64,000 nt of DNA from a virus. Of the stretch, positions 17,438 to 25,340 are shown in pieces. The notes beneath the pieces were generated by a model. It ran no database searches, was not told the origin of the DNA, and saw nothing but the letters and a program-made list of their open reading frames with translations. Numbering within the stretch: the first letter of the stretch is position 1; each line of letters opens with the position of its first letter. Location of the stretch: the IMG/VR virus record IMGVR_UViG_3300017971_000207, positions 81,434-145,433 of that record. The stretch is one strand, 5' to 3'. The translations under genes and the position numbers were made by a program.

Positions 17438-18284
17438 GCTTGCCCCCCAATAGGGGCGCTGCAGCAATGCCCGAGACTAGACCTCTGCCTGCCACGCCAA
17501 TCGCCGACGGCACCCACCCACACCCCTTGACGAAAGCCTCCGCTGCCTCCCGCGTTTGACCTTGCTCCGAGTAGCACTTAGGAGAGCCGTCGCCATAGAC
17601 CCCATGGGTAGACCAATCCTTGTCGGATCCCTTGGGTTCGCAGAGCCAGTCTATGAGCGCCTCCGCAGTTGCAAAGACCGGGCTGCAGGGGCTCCCCTCC
17701 GAGACCGTCTCCCAGACCTGCCATCCTGGACCCGCTGGGGGTGGTGTGGGCTCCCACGCATCGTAATCGTCCTGAGCGTCGGGGTGCATCGCCGAGCCCT
17801 TACAGACCGGACAGACGCCCCAGGAGTCCGGGTCTTGCCCCGCCAGCTCCAAGAGCCTCTGAGCAAGCCGCCATCGCGCTGAGCCGCCAAAACCAAAGGG
17901 ACCATCCAGCTCTGTCTCGGACAGCTTCTCCACTAAGGTGAGAAACTCCGGGGAGGGAGGCAAGACCTTGGGGCGGCGCACCCACCCAAGGCGCCCGTCC
18001 GGCGCACGGGTGATCTCCCCTTTAGCTGTAGGGGCCAACGCAAACTCTTGCAGATAGGGGTGGGGGTAGCTCTGAGTGCGGCGGTCCATGACCGCCGCTT
18101 GCTCTCCCACCAGTGTGATGAATTGGCAGATAGATTCGAGCCATGCCCCCGCCGTGGTACGACCATTAACACACTCGTCTGGGGCCTTTGGGCACGGGCG
18201 TCCATGCGGGTTGAGGTAGCCCTCCCACACCTCCCCCCATTTGCCGTCAAAGTCTAACACCACTCGCTTGATCTCTCGTCCCAT
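17430..18284 (-). CDS. conserved phage hypothetical protein, 284 aa
   Basis: Starts at an ATG with GGAGG 6 bp upstream. The first part (VVLDFDGKWGEVWEGYLNP) is followed by a CPVCKG zinc-knuckle half and the segment WEPTPPPAGPGWQVWETVSE, a pattern I associate with a widespread phage family of unknown role. Coupled to RNase HII downstream. Confidence 0.65.
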   Translation of the reverse strand: MGREIKRVVLDFDGKWGEVWEGYLNPHGRPCPKAPDECVNGRTTAGAWLESICQFITLVGEQAAVMDRRTQSYPHPYLQEFALAPTAKGEITRAPDGRLGWVRRPKVLPPSPEFLTLVEKLSETELDGPFGFGGSARWRLAQRLLELAGQDPDSWGVCPVCKGSAMHPDAQDDYDAWEPTPPPAGPGWQVWETVSEGSPCSPVFATAEALIDWLCEPKGSDKDWSTHGVYGDGSPKCYSEQGQTREAAEAFVKGCGWVPSAIGVAGRGLVSGIAAAPLLGGKHD

Positions 18285-18306
18285 CTTAATCCTCCGTCCA
18301 CACAGC

Positions 18307-18558
18307 TCAGTCCCGCTCCACAAAGACCCCCGGTCGAACCTCCTGGTAGCGTCTCTGCCGAGGCTTGAGAAAGCTCTGCATGATGCTTGCCCAGACCTTA
18401 CTGTCCTTGAAATCCGTTCCCTTGGGATATCGCCCGAGATGGGTAAGGAACGGCTCGTGATCTCCTATCCCCAGCCTGTTCAGGATTCGAAGGCAACGCA
18501 TGCGATGAAAGCCGGTAACCTCCTTCATCCGGACAGAGATATCATACAGCTCCGCCAT
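18307..18558 (-). CDS. hypothetical protein, 83 aa
   Basis: Basic, helical small protein (KEVTGFHRMRCLRILNRLG). Its start overlaps the previous gene by 17 bp. Not recognised. Confidence 0.6.
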   Translation of the reverse strand: MAELYDISVRMKEVTGFHRMRCLRILNRLGIGDHEPFLTHLGRYPKGTDFKDSKVWASIMQSFLKPRQRRYQEVRPGVFVERD

Positions 18559-18847
18559 CCTCTCCCTCCTTACCGCCGTACTCCGCCGAGAACGCCTCCT
18601 CTAGCGCCGCAATCGCTCCATGCACCTCGGGCCCCAGCTGGGCCTGGTAGGGCTGTAGAACGTCAAGGAGACCCTCTGCTGCCCGCGCTATCGGGCAGGG
18701 CTCGGCCGCGAGCTCCGCTAGCTCCGCGACATCTACCAGCATCGCGCGAAGCGACTCAATCCTCTCGGCAGAGGGCAGAAGCGAGGCAGGCTCGCGCAGC
18801 CTCGCTAAGATTGATTTGACCAGCTGGTGTCGACGTAATGCTCCCAC
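18542..18847 (-). CDS. hypothetical helical protein, ~101 aa
   Basis: Leucine/alanine-rich helices. The GTG at 18847 overlaps the phosphatase gene by 43 bp and has no clear ribosome site, so a start further downstream is possible. Not recognised. Confidence 0.5.
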   Translation of the reverse strand: MGALRRHQLVKSILARLREPASLLPSAERIESLRAMLVDVAELAELAAEPCPIARAAEGLLDVLQPYQAQLGPEVHGAIAALEEAFSAEYGGKEGEDGGAV

Positions 18848-19473
18848 CGCTCGTCCTCCTCGGGCACCGGCCCAGGCTCGGTTAGAAAGCGCTCGTACTC
18901 CTCAACAAACCATTCCTGCTGCGGGGTTTGGATAGTGCCCTTGCGCGAGGCTCGCGTCTCCGCGATGGCATCCGCAGCGGACATACCCATCAGGATGAGG
19001 CAGCAGGCAACGACGAGGCCCGTGCGGCCTAAGCCTCCGCGGCAGTGCACAACGATATTCTCGCCATGCTCCAGCCGCTTCACGAGCTCCCGGACGAGCT
19101 CGTGAAGGCTCGCCATCGAATGCGGGACGCTCACGTCGGGGAAGGGGTAGTAGATCGAGGCCATCCCCGCATGGCCAACCTCATAAAGCAGGTCGGGAAT
19201 CTGCAAGAGCTTGAGCTCATGCCACTCCACCAGGGGGACAAGCACATCCACCTTGTGGTGACGAGCAAGAACCCCCACATCTGCCGGCAGGTTGCGGTCC
19301 CATATAGCGGTCAGCCCCCCCTCGTCCTTCTTGCCCGGCGCGAAGGTCATCCCAAGACGGCCCGGAAGGCCCGTCTCGACCCAGTCAACTAGGATCGGGT
19401 GGGAGATGCTGGTGCGGCGCTGTCCCGGCGGTTGGGGCTTAGCTTTCATCATCTTTGCTGCGTTCTTGGTCAT
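18805..19473 (-). CDS. dual-specificity (cysteine-based) protein phosphatase, 222 aa
   Basis: The P-loop HCRGGLGRTG (C-x5-R, ~142-151) is the active site of DSP/PTP phosphatases; the upstream Asp region (YYPFPDVSVP) fits the general acid. Length is normal. First gene after a strong promoter at 19491-19519. May dephosphorylate host proteins or nucleotides; substrate unknown. Confidence 0.85.
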   Translation of the reverse strand: MTKNAAKMMKAKPQPPGQRRTSISHPILVDWVETGLPGRLGMTFAPGKKDEGGLTAIWDRNLPADVGVLARHHKVDVLVPLVEWHELKLLQIPDLLYEVGHAGMASIYYPFPDVSVPHSMASLHELVRELVKRLEHGENIVVHCRGGLGRTGLVVACCLILMGMSAADAIAETRASRKGTIQTPQQEWFVEEYERFLTEPGPVPEEDERWEHYVDTSWSNQS

Positions 19474-19490
19474 GATCTCTCCCTGTTATC

Positions 19491-19519
19491 AGTGTATAAC
19501 ATGGCGAGGGTATTGTCAA
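19491..19519 (-). promoter_or_regulatory. sigma70-like promoter of the phosphatase gene
   Basis: TTGACA, 17 bp, TACACT on the minus strand; a 10-15 nt leader with GGGAGAG precedes the ATG at 19473. Confidence 0.7.
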
Positions 19520-19740
19520 GGGATGACCGCTCCGCCGTCCGGGAGGTTCTCCACAGAAGCCTCTGAAAGGCTCTTAATCTGGACAGACCTAGGGGAGCCC
19601 CTACAGCCTCGACAAAGCTTTGGCGGCACTGTGCCGGCATACAGGCGCCCGCAGCACCGAGCGATGTACGTAGGGGTACCCTGGTCCAGAAAGGGCTTTA
19701 CGAGGCGGCTAAGAGCTTCCTGTAGCTGGTCATCATTCAT
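19516..19740 (-). CDS. small zinc-binding protein, 74 aa
   Basis: Cys pairs CC and CRGC with a basic, Gly-rich region suggest a zinc finger. Overlaps the preceding small gene by 8 bp. Its 3' end overlaps the phosphatase promoter. Not recognised. Confidence 0.55.
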   Translation of the reverse strand: MNDDQLQEALSRLVKPFLDQGTPTYIARCCGRLYAGTVPPKLCRGCRGSPRSVQIKSLSEASVENLPDGGAVIP

Positions 19741-19927
19741 GGGGGACTCCGAGCTTCTGCTCTATCTGAGCTTGCTCCAGAACGTTCGCGGCCAGCTTCT
19801 CCTCCAGCTGAGCTTGCTGCGCACGCAGCTTGCGCAGCCGAAGAAGAAGCTTACGCTCGGCCGGGGAGGCGCGCTGGAGCCGCACCTCCTCGGGGTCATA
19901 CTCTGCACCACAGGTCGAGCACAGCAT
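19733..19927 (-). CDS. zinc-finger plus coiled-coil protein, 64 aa
   Basis: Starts MLCSTCGAEYDPEE, a single CxxC zinc-knuckle half, then a coiled coil to the end (RLRKLRAQQAQLEEKL). It begins 7 bp after the helicase stop. A longer upstream frame exists but overlaps the helicase. Function unknown. Confidence 0.6.
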   Translation of the reverse strand: MLCSTCGAEYDPEEVRLQRASPAERKLLLRLRKLRAQQAQLEEKLAANVLEQAQIEQKLGVPHE

Positions 19928-19934
19928 AGGTAAC

Positions 19935-22238
19935 CTATAGCGAGCTAACGTCGCCTCGGGCGAAGTAGAGCTCATGCTTAGCGCGAGTGATGGCAACGTA
20001 GAGCAGGTTGTGCTCCTCGTCTGCAGGGGGCTTACCGCACCACCACTGGAGATAGGTATCGCGGAGCACGAAAACGCGATCTCGCTCCAACCCTTTAGCC
20101 TTATGGGTGGTGGACAAGGTTACGCGGGAGCGTGCATCATCGTCGTCGCAGAAGAACTGATCGATGCGTTGCTCCAGCTCCCGGATAGAGGAGGCACCTT
20201 CCATGAGGGCGAGCATGCAGCGGCGCTTATCATCCAGCAGCCCGGTGTCGCCCGGCGGCTCCTTACTTTCTAGGCGCTCTGTCTCCTTGTCGTACCAGTC
20301 CTGCAGCCACGTCTGCAGCTCCCCTAGCGTTCGGGCCTTGGATCGCTCGATAAGCTTCAGCAGCACCGCGCTGAACCGACGCCCGAGAATACCGGCAGGG
20401 CGCTTGTCCAGCAGGAGCTTGAGGCAAAGGCGGATCAGGGGAGCGTTGGTCCGAGAGAGGACGAAGTCTCCCGGCCTGGCATCCCGGAAGAGGTCCTCCA
20501 CGGCGCACTTCTTGACGAGGCCCTCGGGACGACCTGGCTCGACCTCCAGGTCTGGGACAATGCGCTGAGCTTCTCGGACAATCGCCGCGTCGCAGCGGTA
20601 GGTGATGGGGAGCGGGAGGACCTTAGCGTTGAGGCGCTGAATGATACGGGGGATTGAATGGGAATCGGCGCCGCGGAACAGATATATAGAGTTGAGGACG
20701 ACCACACCATTGGCGGCGTAGCTGTGATCCTCCTCCACATCGAGGGAGAAGACGGGACCCTCGTAGCTGCTCACCTCTACACGGTCGACAGGCTCCCAGC
20801 GGTTCTGTCCGTCAGGTAGAGGTAGGGACATGAGACCAGGCTCTACGTTCGATGCGAACACTTTGAAGTAGGTCGCACGTCCCTGCTTAGCTCGGACGTC
20901 CGGCATATCTGGCCACGGATACAAAGGGAGAGCTAGCTCGCGATTATGGTCCGAGAGAGCTGCAAGTCCTCGGCCCGTGTTGCTGTCAGCTACCGCGTCG
21001 AAGAGTCGGCGGATGGTATCCTCTGTAATGTGGTTTGCCCCGTGTACGGGCTCAAAGGTCATGGTAGGGAGGCCGTACCGCGCCGCCACCACACTCTCGT
21101 AGAGGCTGGCCTCGGTGCGGTCATTGTGAGTACGCAGTATCCAGGTCTTGTCCGCCTGCTCCATGCGTGCACGGTGCGCTAGATGAAAGATGCGTGCGTT
21201 GCTGGAGGTGGTGAAGAGCTGGCACCACCCGACGCGGAAGCCGTACCCTTCTCGCCACATCAGGTAGGTTACACAGGTCTTCACGGTACGGTCTGACCAA
21301 CGGCAAAGCAGTTTGTGGTTGGGAGTCATCGGCACGTCTCGCCCGGCAACACCGACGGTGCGGAGAGCACCGCTGTAGGGGCGCTGGGCTATTCTGTAGT
21401 GGCGTCCCCCCACCATCCTCTGCGCGTTGCGACTCCACCCAGCAATGGTCGCGCCTGTGTTACTCTCGGGCGCTAATAGCTCAATGGGAACCTCCGCACC
21501 TGTGTGATCTATCTGCACACGAACGCCGGGCGGGTGGCACTGCCGGTCATCCCCTACAGCGCAGATGCGTCCCCCGCGCCCGCAGGCGCGCAGGGCCAGC
21601 TCGACCTGAGCGCGATTGAGATCCTGGGTCTCGTCCACGAAGACGTGCTTGTACTTGGGGGTCTGCATGCGAAGCTTGACGGGCATCCAGATCATGTCGT
21701 CGAAGTCGTAGGTCTTCTGGTCCTCCAGACACACCTTCAACATGAGCAAGATACCTTGGATAAATTGCTTCCGCTCTCGGTCCCCATCACCGTAGTAGAG
21801 ATCAAAAGCGTCTATCAGGTTGTCTAGCTCCTGCGGCTCCTCTACCAGCAACCCCTTGGCCTTTGACACAGCATCCGCCAGGCTCCGCTTCACATCCCAG
21901 GCAACGTCGTAGTACCAGGGAAGGTGCTCCTTCATCAGGCGAAACACCTTCCGCTGGTCCAGCTCCGCCGAGTTACCCCACGCCTTCCACAGTATCCCGC
22001 GCCCAAAAGCGTGCAGAGTCTTGATATTGGGGCCCCGCGGCGCCCTAGACTCCATCTCCTCGCGAATCGCGCGGTTAAAGGCCACCACCAAGGTGCGATG
22101 GTTGCGCTTCGGTAGGTGACGCAGAGACTCGATAATCGTTGCTGTCTTTCCAGACCCCGCCCGAGCAAGCACAACGGTGTGTCCGTTGCCCGCCTTGGCG
22201 TCCTCAAAGACCGCTTCCTGATACTTGCTCCACTGCAT
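19935..22238 (-). CDS. UvrD/PcrA-type superfamily 1 helicase with an intein
   Basis: Unwinds DNA with ATP. Motifs: VLARAGSGKTATI (Walker A, ~23-35), VAFNRAIREEM (Ia), VFVDETQDLN (II, ~199), AVGDDRQ|SIYLFRGA (III, split by the intein), VLPLPITYRC (IV), LSTTHKAKGLERDRVFV (V) and LLYVAITRAK (VI). Extein ~484 aa, short for UvrD. I chose the ATG at 22238 with TAGGAG upstream. Promoter at 22273-22301. Likely replication or repair helicase. Confidence 0.9.
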   Translation of the reverse strand: MQWSKYQEAVFEDAKAGNGHTVVLARAGSGKTATIIESLRHLPKRNHRTLVVAFNRAIREEMESRAPRGPNIKTLHAFGRGILWKAWGNSAELDQRKVFRLMKEHLPWYYDVAWDVKRSLADAVSKAKGLLVEEPQELDNLIDAFDLYYGDGDRERKQFIQGILLMLKVCLEDQKTYDFDDMIWMPVKLRMQTPKYKHVFVDETQDLNRAQVELALRACGRGGRICAVGDDRQCHPPGVRVQIDHTGAEVPIELLAPESNTGATIAGWSRNAQRMVGGRHYRIAQRPYSGALRTVGVAGRDVPMTPNHKLLCRWSDRTVKTCVTYLMWREGYGFRVGWCQLFTTSSNARIFHLAHRARMEQADKTWILRTHNDRTEASLYESVVAARYGLPTMTFEPVHGANHITEDTIRRLFDAVADSNTGRGLAALSDHNRELALPLYPWPDMPDVRAKQGRATYFKVFASNVEPGLMSLPLPDGQNRWEPVDRVEVSSYEGPVFSLDVEEDHSYAANGVVVLNSIYLFRGADSHSIPRIIQRLNAKVLPLPITYRCDAAIVREAQRIVPDLEVEPGRPEGLVKKCAVEDLFRDARPGDFVLSRTNAPLIRLCLKLLLDKRPAGILGRRFSAVLLKLIERSKARTLGELQTWLQDWYDKETERLESKEPPGDTGLLDDKRRCMLALMEGASSIRELEQRIDQFFCDDDDARSRVTLSTTHKAKGLERDRVFVLRDTYLQWWCGKPPADEEHNLLYVAITRAKHELYFARGDVSSL
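20691..21539 (-). mobile_element. intein in the helicase (283 aa), without LAGLIDADG
   Basis: Begins CHPPGVRVQIDHTG after VGDDRQ and ends GVVVLN before SIYLFRG. Block B MTPNHKLLCRW. The central ~120 residues show no LAGLIDADG motif, so homing function is absent or of another type. Penultimate His is replaced by Leu. Confidence 0.87.
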
Positions 22239-22272
22239 GTGCGTTGCTCCTATCGCTCGCATAAGATGCTCG

Positions 22273-22301
22273 ACCCTACCACATAAGGAAAAAGTTGTCA
22301 A
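22273..22301 (-). promoter_or_regulatory. sigma70-like promoter of the helicase gene
   Basis: TTGACA, 17 bp, TAGGGT on the minus strand, about 28 bp of leader before the ATG at 22238. Confidence 0.65.
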
Positions 22302-22364
22302 CAGTGTGAAAAACTGCCCCAGCTTTGTCAGATTGGGAGGGTGTCTGTTCGTCCTGCAGACACC

Positions 22365-22712
22365 ATGACGAAGCTAATCAATCTCACCCCACACCCTTTA
22401 ACCCTTAGAGACGCCAACGGCGAGGACACTGTGATCCCGCCCTCCGGAGCTGTTGCTCGTGTAGCGATGGTTGCCGGTGCGCTGGAGCACGTTGAGGGCG
22501 TCCCCATCCCCATCGCTGGCGCAGATCAACCCGGCCCCGTCCAAGGGCTCGGAGAGCCGCGGCCTGGTGTTCTATACATCGTCTCGGCGATGGTTGGGTC
22601 CTATTGTCGAGGGCGCCACGACGTGGTTGTCCCCGGCACGGGGCCGGCCGACGGTGCAATCCGAAATGCCAAGGGGCACATAGCTGCTGTGACACGGCTT
22701 AAGAGGGTTTAG
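22365..22712 (+). CDS. conserved small phage/bacterial protein (NLTPHPL family), 115 aa
   Basis: Begins MTKLINLTPHPLTLRD, a start I have seen in many small proteins of phages and actinobacteria without known role. Beta-rich, with IPPSGAVARV and ends in a VTRLKRV tail. Divergent from the helicase; overlaps the convergent broken gene by 14 bp. Confidence 0.65.
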   Translation: MTKLINLTPHPLTLRDANGEDTVIPPSGAVARVAMVAGALEHVEGVPIPIAGADQPGPVQGLGEPRPGVLYIVSAMVGSYCRGRHDVVVPGTGPADGAIRNAKGHIAAVTRLKRV

Positions 22713-22977
22713 GCGCGGGCTCGGGCAGGTGGGGTAGCGGACCCACCTTGGCCTGCCCGAGCATCTCCAGCAGCAGCGTATGAGCCACAGCATACTCGTT
22801 CACAAGGTCCTGGTCCGGAGCTGTCGGGCACCCCTTCGCGGCCTGCAGAGCTGCTTGCCAGCGACGGATGATCTCTACTGCCCGAGGTCATCGAGGCGAG
22901 CCCTCGGGCAGCTCAAGCTTCGCCTCTACCTTAGCGCGGCGAAGTCGCTCTGCGCCGAGGTCCACAAGCTTGCTCAT
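22699..22977 (-). pseudogene. 92-codon reading frame with an in-frame TGA
   Basis: Starts with ATGA coupling to the upstream gene: MSKLVDLGAERLRRAKVEAK..., then TGA at codon 30 (22888-22890), then 62 more sense codons in the same frame with coherent helical protein (VEIIRRWQAALQAAKG). It could be a nonsense mutation, a sequencing error or readthrough (the stop is followed by C, a leaky context). Confidence 0.5.
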
Positions 22978-23174
22978 GCAGAGTTCTTTGAGGCTAGAGA
23001 GGGGATTCGCGGCAGCAGTGCTAGCCGACGGATGAAAGGGGGCAGCGGAGGCAGCGGCGGTATCTGCGGCAAGACGGCGTCGTGGTTGTGCAGCCTAACC
23101 TTGGCCATCTCCAGCCGATGCTCTGCTAGCTCGACCTCGTACTCCAGCTCCTCACGCTTGTCATCGTGCGTCAT
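22974..23174 (-). CDS. short coiled-coil protein, 66 aa
   Basis: MTHDDKREELEYEVELAEHRLEMAK... coiled coil, then a Pro-rich segment (PQIPPLPPLPP). Second of two tandem ATGs chosen for spacing from GGAG. Overlaps both neighbours. Not recognised. Confidence 0.55.
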   Translation of the reverse strand: MTHDDKREELEYEVELAEHRLEMAKVRLHNHDAVLPQIPPLPPLPPFIRRLALLPRIPSLASKNSA

Positions 23175-23703
23175 CATCTACTCCTAGCAGCTTGAGGGCC
23201 CGCGAGACATGCTCATCCGTGAGCCCCCCACCATACATGTCAGTCCGAATAAAACGCTCGCCAAGCGCTCGCGTCATGTCCTCGTCATCGATGGCCACCC
23301 ACTGCTTAACGGGAACCCGCTTTAGCCACGCGAGGACGGCCTCTGCGCGTGTTGTTCGGTGGTAGGTGTCCGCATCTATCCCCTCTGTCACAACGGCGCC
23401 TATGACCCGCTCAGGGCTCCGCAAGCCTCGGTCGTAGAGGATGGAGGCGAGGTAGGGTACCGGCTCCTTCCAGGCCCACGAGGTACTGAGGACGATTGAG
23501 GCGTCTGCACGCTCCACCAGGCCCGAGAGGCGCGCCACCTTGGAGGGGTCGAGAAACTGCAGGTCCTCCAGCATCCCGCCCAAGTAGTTGGGGAACTCCT
23601 GCTGGATCGCATCGAGTGGTTGCTTTCGGGCAGAGGCGTTCCAGTCCTCGTCGTTCAAGACGCCATCGAAATCGAGGAACACTACTCGGAGGGGCTTACG
23701 CAT
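23161..23703 (-). CDS. HAD-family phosphatase (Swiss-Army-knife RNA-repair type), 180 aa
   Basis: Motif I VVFLDFDGVLND at the N-terminus, motif II LSTSWAWKE (~90), motif IV AIDDED (~140). This layout, without a cap, matches the HAD domains found in phage RNA-repair proteins and 5'-nucleotidase-like phage enzymes. The start at 23703 overlaps the upstream gene by 22 bp. A similar protein is encoded at 29687-30199. Confidence 0.75.
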   Translation of the reverse strand: MRKPLRVVFLDFDGVLNDEDWNASARKQPLDAIQQEFPNYLGGMLEDLQFLDPSKVARLSGLVERADASIVLSTSWAWKEPVPYLASILYDRGLRSPERVIGAVVTEGIDADTYHRTTRAEAVLAWLKRVPVKQWVAIDDEDMTRALGERFIRTDMYGGGLTDEHVSRALKLLGVDDDAR

Positions 23704-24089
23704 CGGAGCATCTCCTCCGTTCGTACTACCAGGTCCGACAGGTCCAGCTCCAGTCCAGCCACATCGCACTGCGCGGCTGCATGTAGCAGGACGGTACGTA
23801 CCCCGCGGGCGGGGTCGACCCAGCGGCTAAGCTTCTGTGCACCAATAAGTCCCAGCAGGGACCAGATACGGAAGGCGGCCGACACCGCCACCTCCTTATC
23901 CTCCAGCGCCTTGACGACGGCTAGCATCATCCTGTTTATTGGGTGGTCCGTAAGCTTCATCTCGACCCCATCTAGCTCGAAGCTCTTACCAAGCTCGATC
24001 GGCACCACGTTGCCGCTGGCAATGGCCTCGTTTGCGGCATCCCATGCGACCATGAAGCTCTCGATGGAGACCGCTTTGATCTCAAGCAT
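23682..24089 (-). CDS. hypothetical protein, ~135 aa
   Basis: Helical, soluble (MLEIKAVSIESFMVAWDAANE...). Start chosen at the second ATG of an ATGATG pair, 8 bp inside the upstream gene, with GAGG ahead. Not recognised. Confidence 0.6.
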   Translation of the reverse strand: MLEIKAVSIESFMVAWDAANEAIASGNVVPIELGKSFELDGVEMKLTDHPINRMMLAVVKALEDKEVAVSAAFRIWSLLGLIGAQKLSRWVDPARGVRTVLLHAAAQCDVAGLELDLSDLVVRTEEMLRCVSPSE

Positions 24090-24621
24090 CATCCACCTCG
24101 CTGTAGCCTCCCCCATGCTGGAGCACGGATAGGCTAACGAGGCGAGCAAGAATAAATCGGACCAGGTGCTGCCGACGGATGGTCTCGCCCACATCCTCGC
24201 ACCAGCGTTGCCCGCTCTCCAACTGCGCACCGCAGACCACCAGATTAGGGGGTGGCTTAGCCCAATGCGGCACCACCATGAGCACCTCCTCAGCACGGCG
24301 CCCATCAAGCTCAGCCTTGAGCCGCAAGGGCTTAGCGCCAGGCTCTGCCGGGATACACGGCCGCAGCCCGTCGGCCAGCGACCGCAGCTTACCGTCGATC
24401 GCTTTGACACGGTCGGCAATCCCACAGCAACGACAGCGCCCCGTGCGACCGTCCGAGAGCAGCTCCCAGTCGTGTCCTGTAGCTTCCGCTAAAGGCGGCA
24501 CCAAGCCGCGGAGGCGCTCATCAATGATGCGCCGAAGGGTGTGCAGGAGGTCCTCGTCGCCTTCCTGGCGTTGCTCCTCCAGCAACGCCCAGATCTTTTC
24601 GTCGTCGGTCATACAGCTCAT
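24082..24621 (-). CDS. hypothetical protein with a CxxC pair, 179 aa
   Basis: Start ATG at 24621 lies 9 bp after a -10 box (promoter 24630-24658), so the message is probably leaderless; a second ATG at 24612 is possible. Contains RCRCCG and later Cys residues that could bind metal. First gene of the run that ends with the broken frame at 22699. Function unknown. Confidence 0.6.
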   Translation of the reverse strand: MSCMTDDEKIWALLEEQRQEGDEDLLHTLRRIIDERLRGLVPPLAEATGHDWELLSDGRTGRCRCCGIADRVKAIDGKLRSLADGLRPCIPAEPGAKPLRLKAELDGRRAEEVLMVVPHWAKPPPNLVVCGAQLESGQRWCEDVGETIRRQHLVRFILARLVSLSVLQHGGGYSEVDDA

Positions 24622-24629
24622 AGGCACTG

Positions 24630-24658
24630 ATACTACCACATAGGGGGCGGATGGTCAA
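24630..24658 (-). promoter_or_regulatory. sigma70-like promoter, near-leaderless
   Basis: TTGACC, 17 bp, TAGTAT on the minus strand; expected +1 within 2 bp of the ATG at 24621. Confidence 0.6.
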
Positions 24659-24685
24659 TCGGCGGCGCCTGCGGCCGTCCGGGGC

Positions 24686-24764
24686 AAAAGCTCCCTAGAC
24701 CTCGTGGACCGACCAGCGACCAATTGTAGTCCGCAAGCTCCCTTGGAGAGCTCAGGGGAGTTTG
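24686..24764. repeat. GGGAGTTT/GGGAGCTT motifs and an AATTGTAGT box in a divergent intergenic region
   Basis: Copies of a short motif: AAAAGCTCCCTAG (24686), AAGCTCCCTTGG (24734) and GGGGAGTTTGG (24754). CCAATTGTAGTCCG lies between them (24720). The same motifs recur at 37.7-37.9 and 45.0-45.2 kb. Confidence 0.45.
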
Positions 24765-24772
24765 GTAGACTC
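24763..24772 (+). promoter_or_regulatory. late-promoter-like element
   Basis: TGGTAGACTC followed by GGGGG and the ATG at 24778, so almost no leader remains if this is a -10 element. Confidence 0.5.
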
Positions 24773-24777
24773 GGGGG

Positions 24778-25329
24778 ATGCTGCTGCAGGAGAAGATCAG
24801 GAGATGCGAGGATATCCTGGAAGCAGCCGGGCGTCCGCGGAGGCGGTACGCCCGGTGGGCGGAGGTAGAGGAGCTGGCGTCCGTGATCGCGGATAAGCTC
24901 CTGGTGTCTCTACTCTACGCTCGTGGCAGGGAGGCCAGCAGCGATTTTGGCGGCCTTGTCTCGGACCTTATCGAAGGCCCCTACGCCGCGCTCCTGATTC
25001 TCCGAGACGCTTTCAAGGCCGCCAAGATGACCAAGGTCTCAAGGGCGCTGGATGCTTGGGCTTCTAAGCACACTCCCATCCGGCCGGAGGAGGAGCTAAC
25101 CGACAAGGAGCTGCGAAGGTCCGAGAAGGCTCTAAGCCGCGCCCAGACCCGCGCCGCCAACATTCGGGACGCCATACGCTTCGGGCGAAGGGAGAAGCTT
25201 TACGAGGTCGAAGATCTTCGAGTCGACCTGCTGGAGCTAACTCTGATGCTGGCAGATGTCCTTCCCCTGCTGGGCTACCATACTGGAGGCCGCACCCTGG
25301 CGCAGCTGGTCCACACCATCCAGCTTTAG
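24778..25329 (+). CDS. helical protein with capsid-targeting-like N-terminus, 183 aa
   Basis: N-terminus LLQEKIRRCEDILEAAG ends in ILE-A, like a prohead-protease site. The rest is all-helical with a basic middle region. It shares architecture and start with its neighbour at 25341 (paralogues). Directly preceded by the late-type element. No catalytic motif; probably a virion-packaged protein. Confidence 0.65.
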   Translation: MLLQEKIRRCEDILEAAGRPRRRYARWAEVEELASVIADKLLVSLLYARGREASSDFGGLVSDLIEGPYAALLILRDAFKAAKMTKVSRALDAWASKHTPIRPEEELTDKELRRSEKALSRAQTRAANIRDAIRFGRREKLYEVEDLRVDLLELTLMLADVLPLLGYHTGGRTLAQLVHTIQL

Positions 25330-25340
25330 GAGAGTCCGCC

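Noticed and set aside
22709-22891. 60-codon minus-strand gene starting inside the TGA
   Set aside because: Gly/Ser/Ala low-complexity product; the alternative frame gives a coherent helical protein continuing the upstream part.
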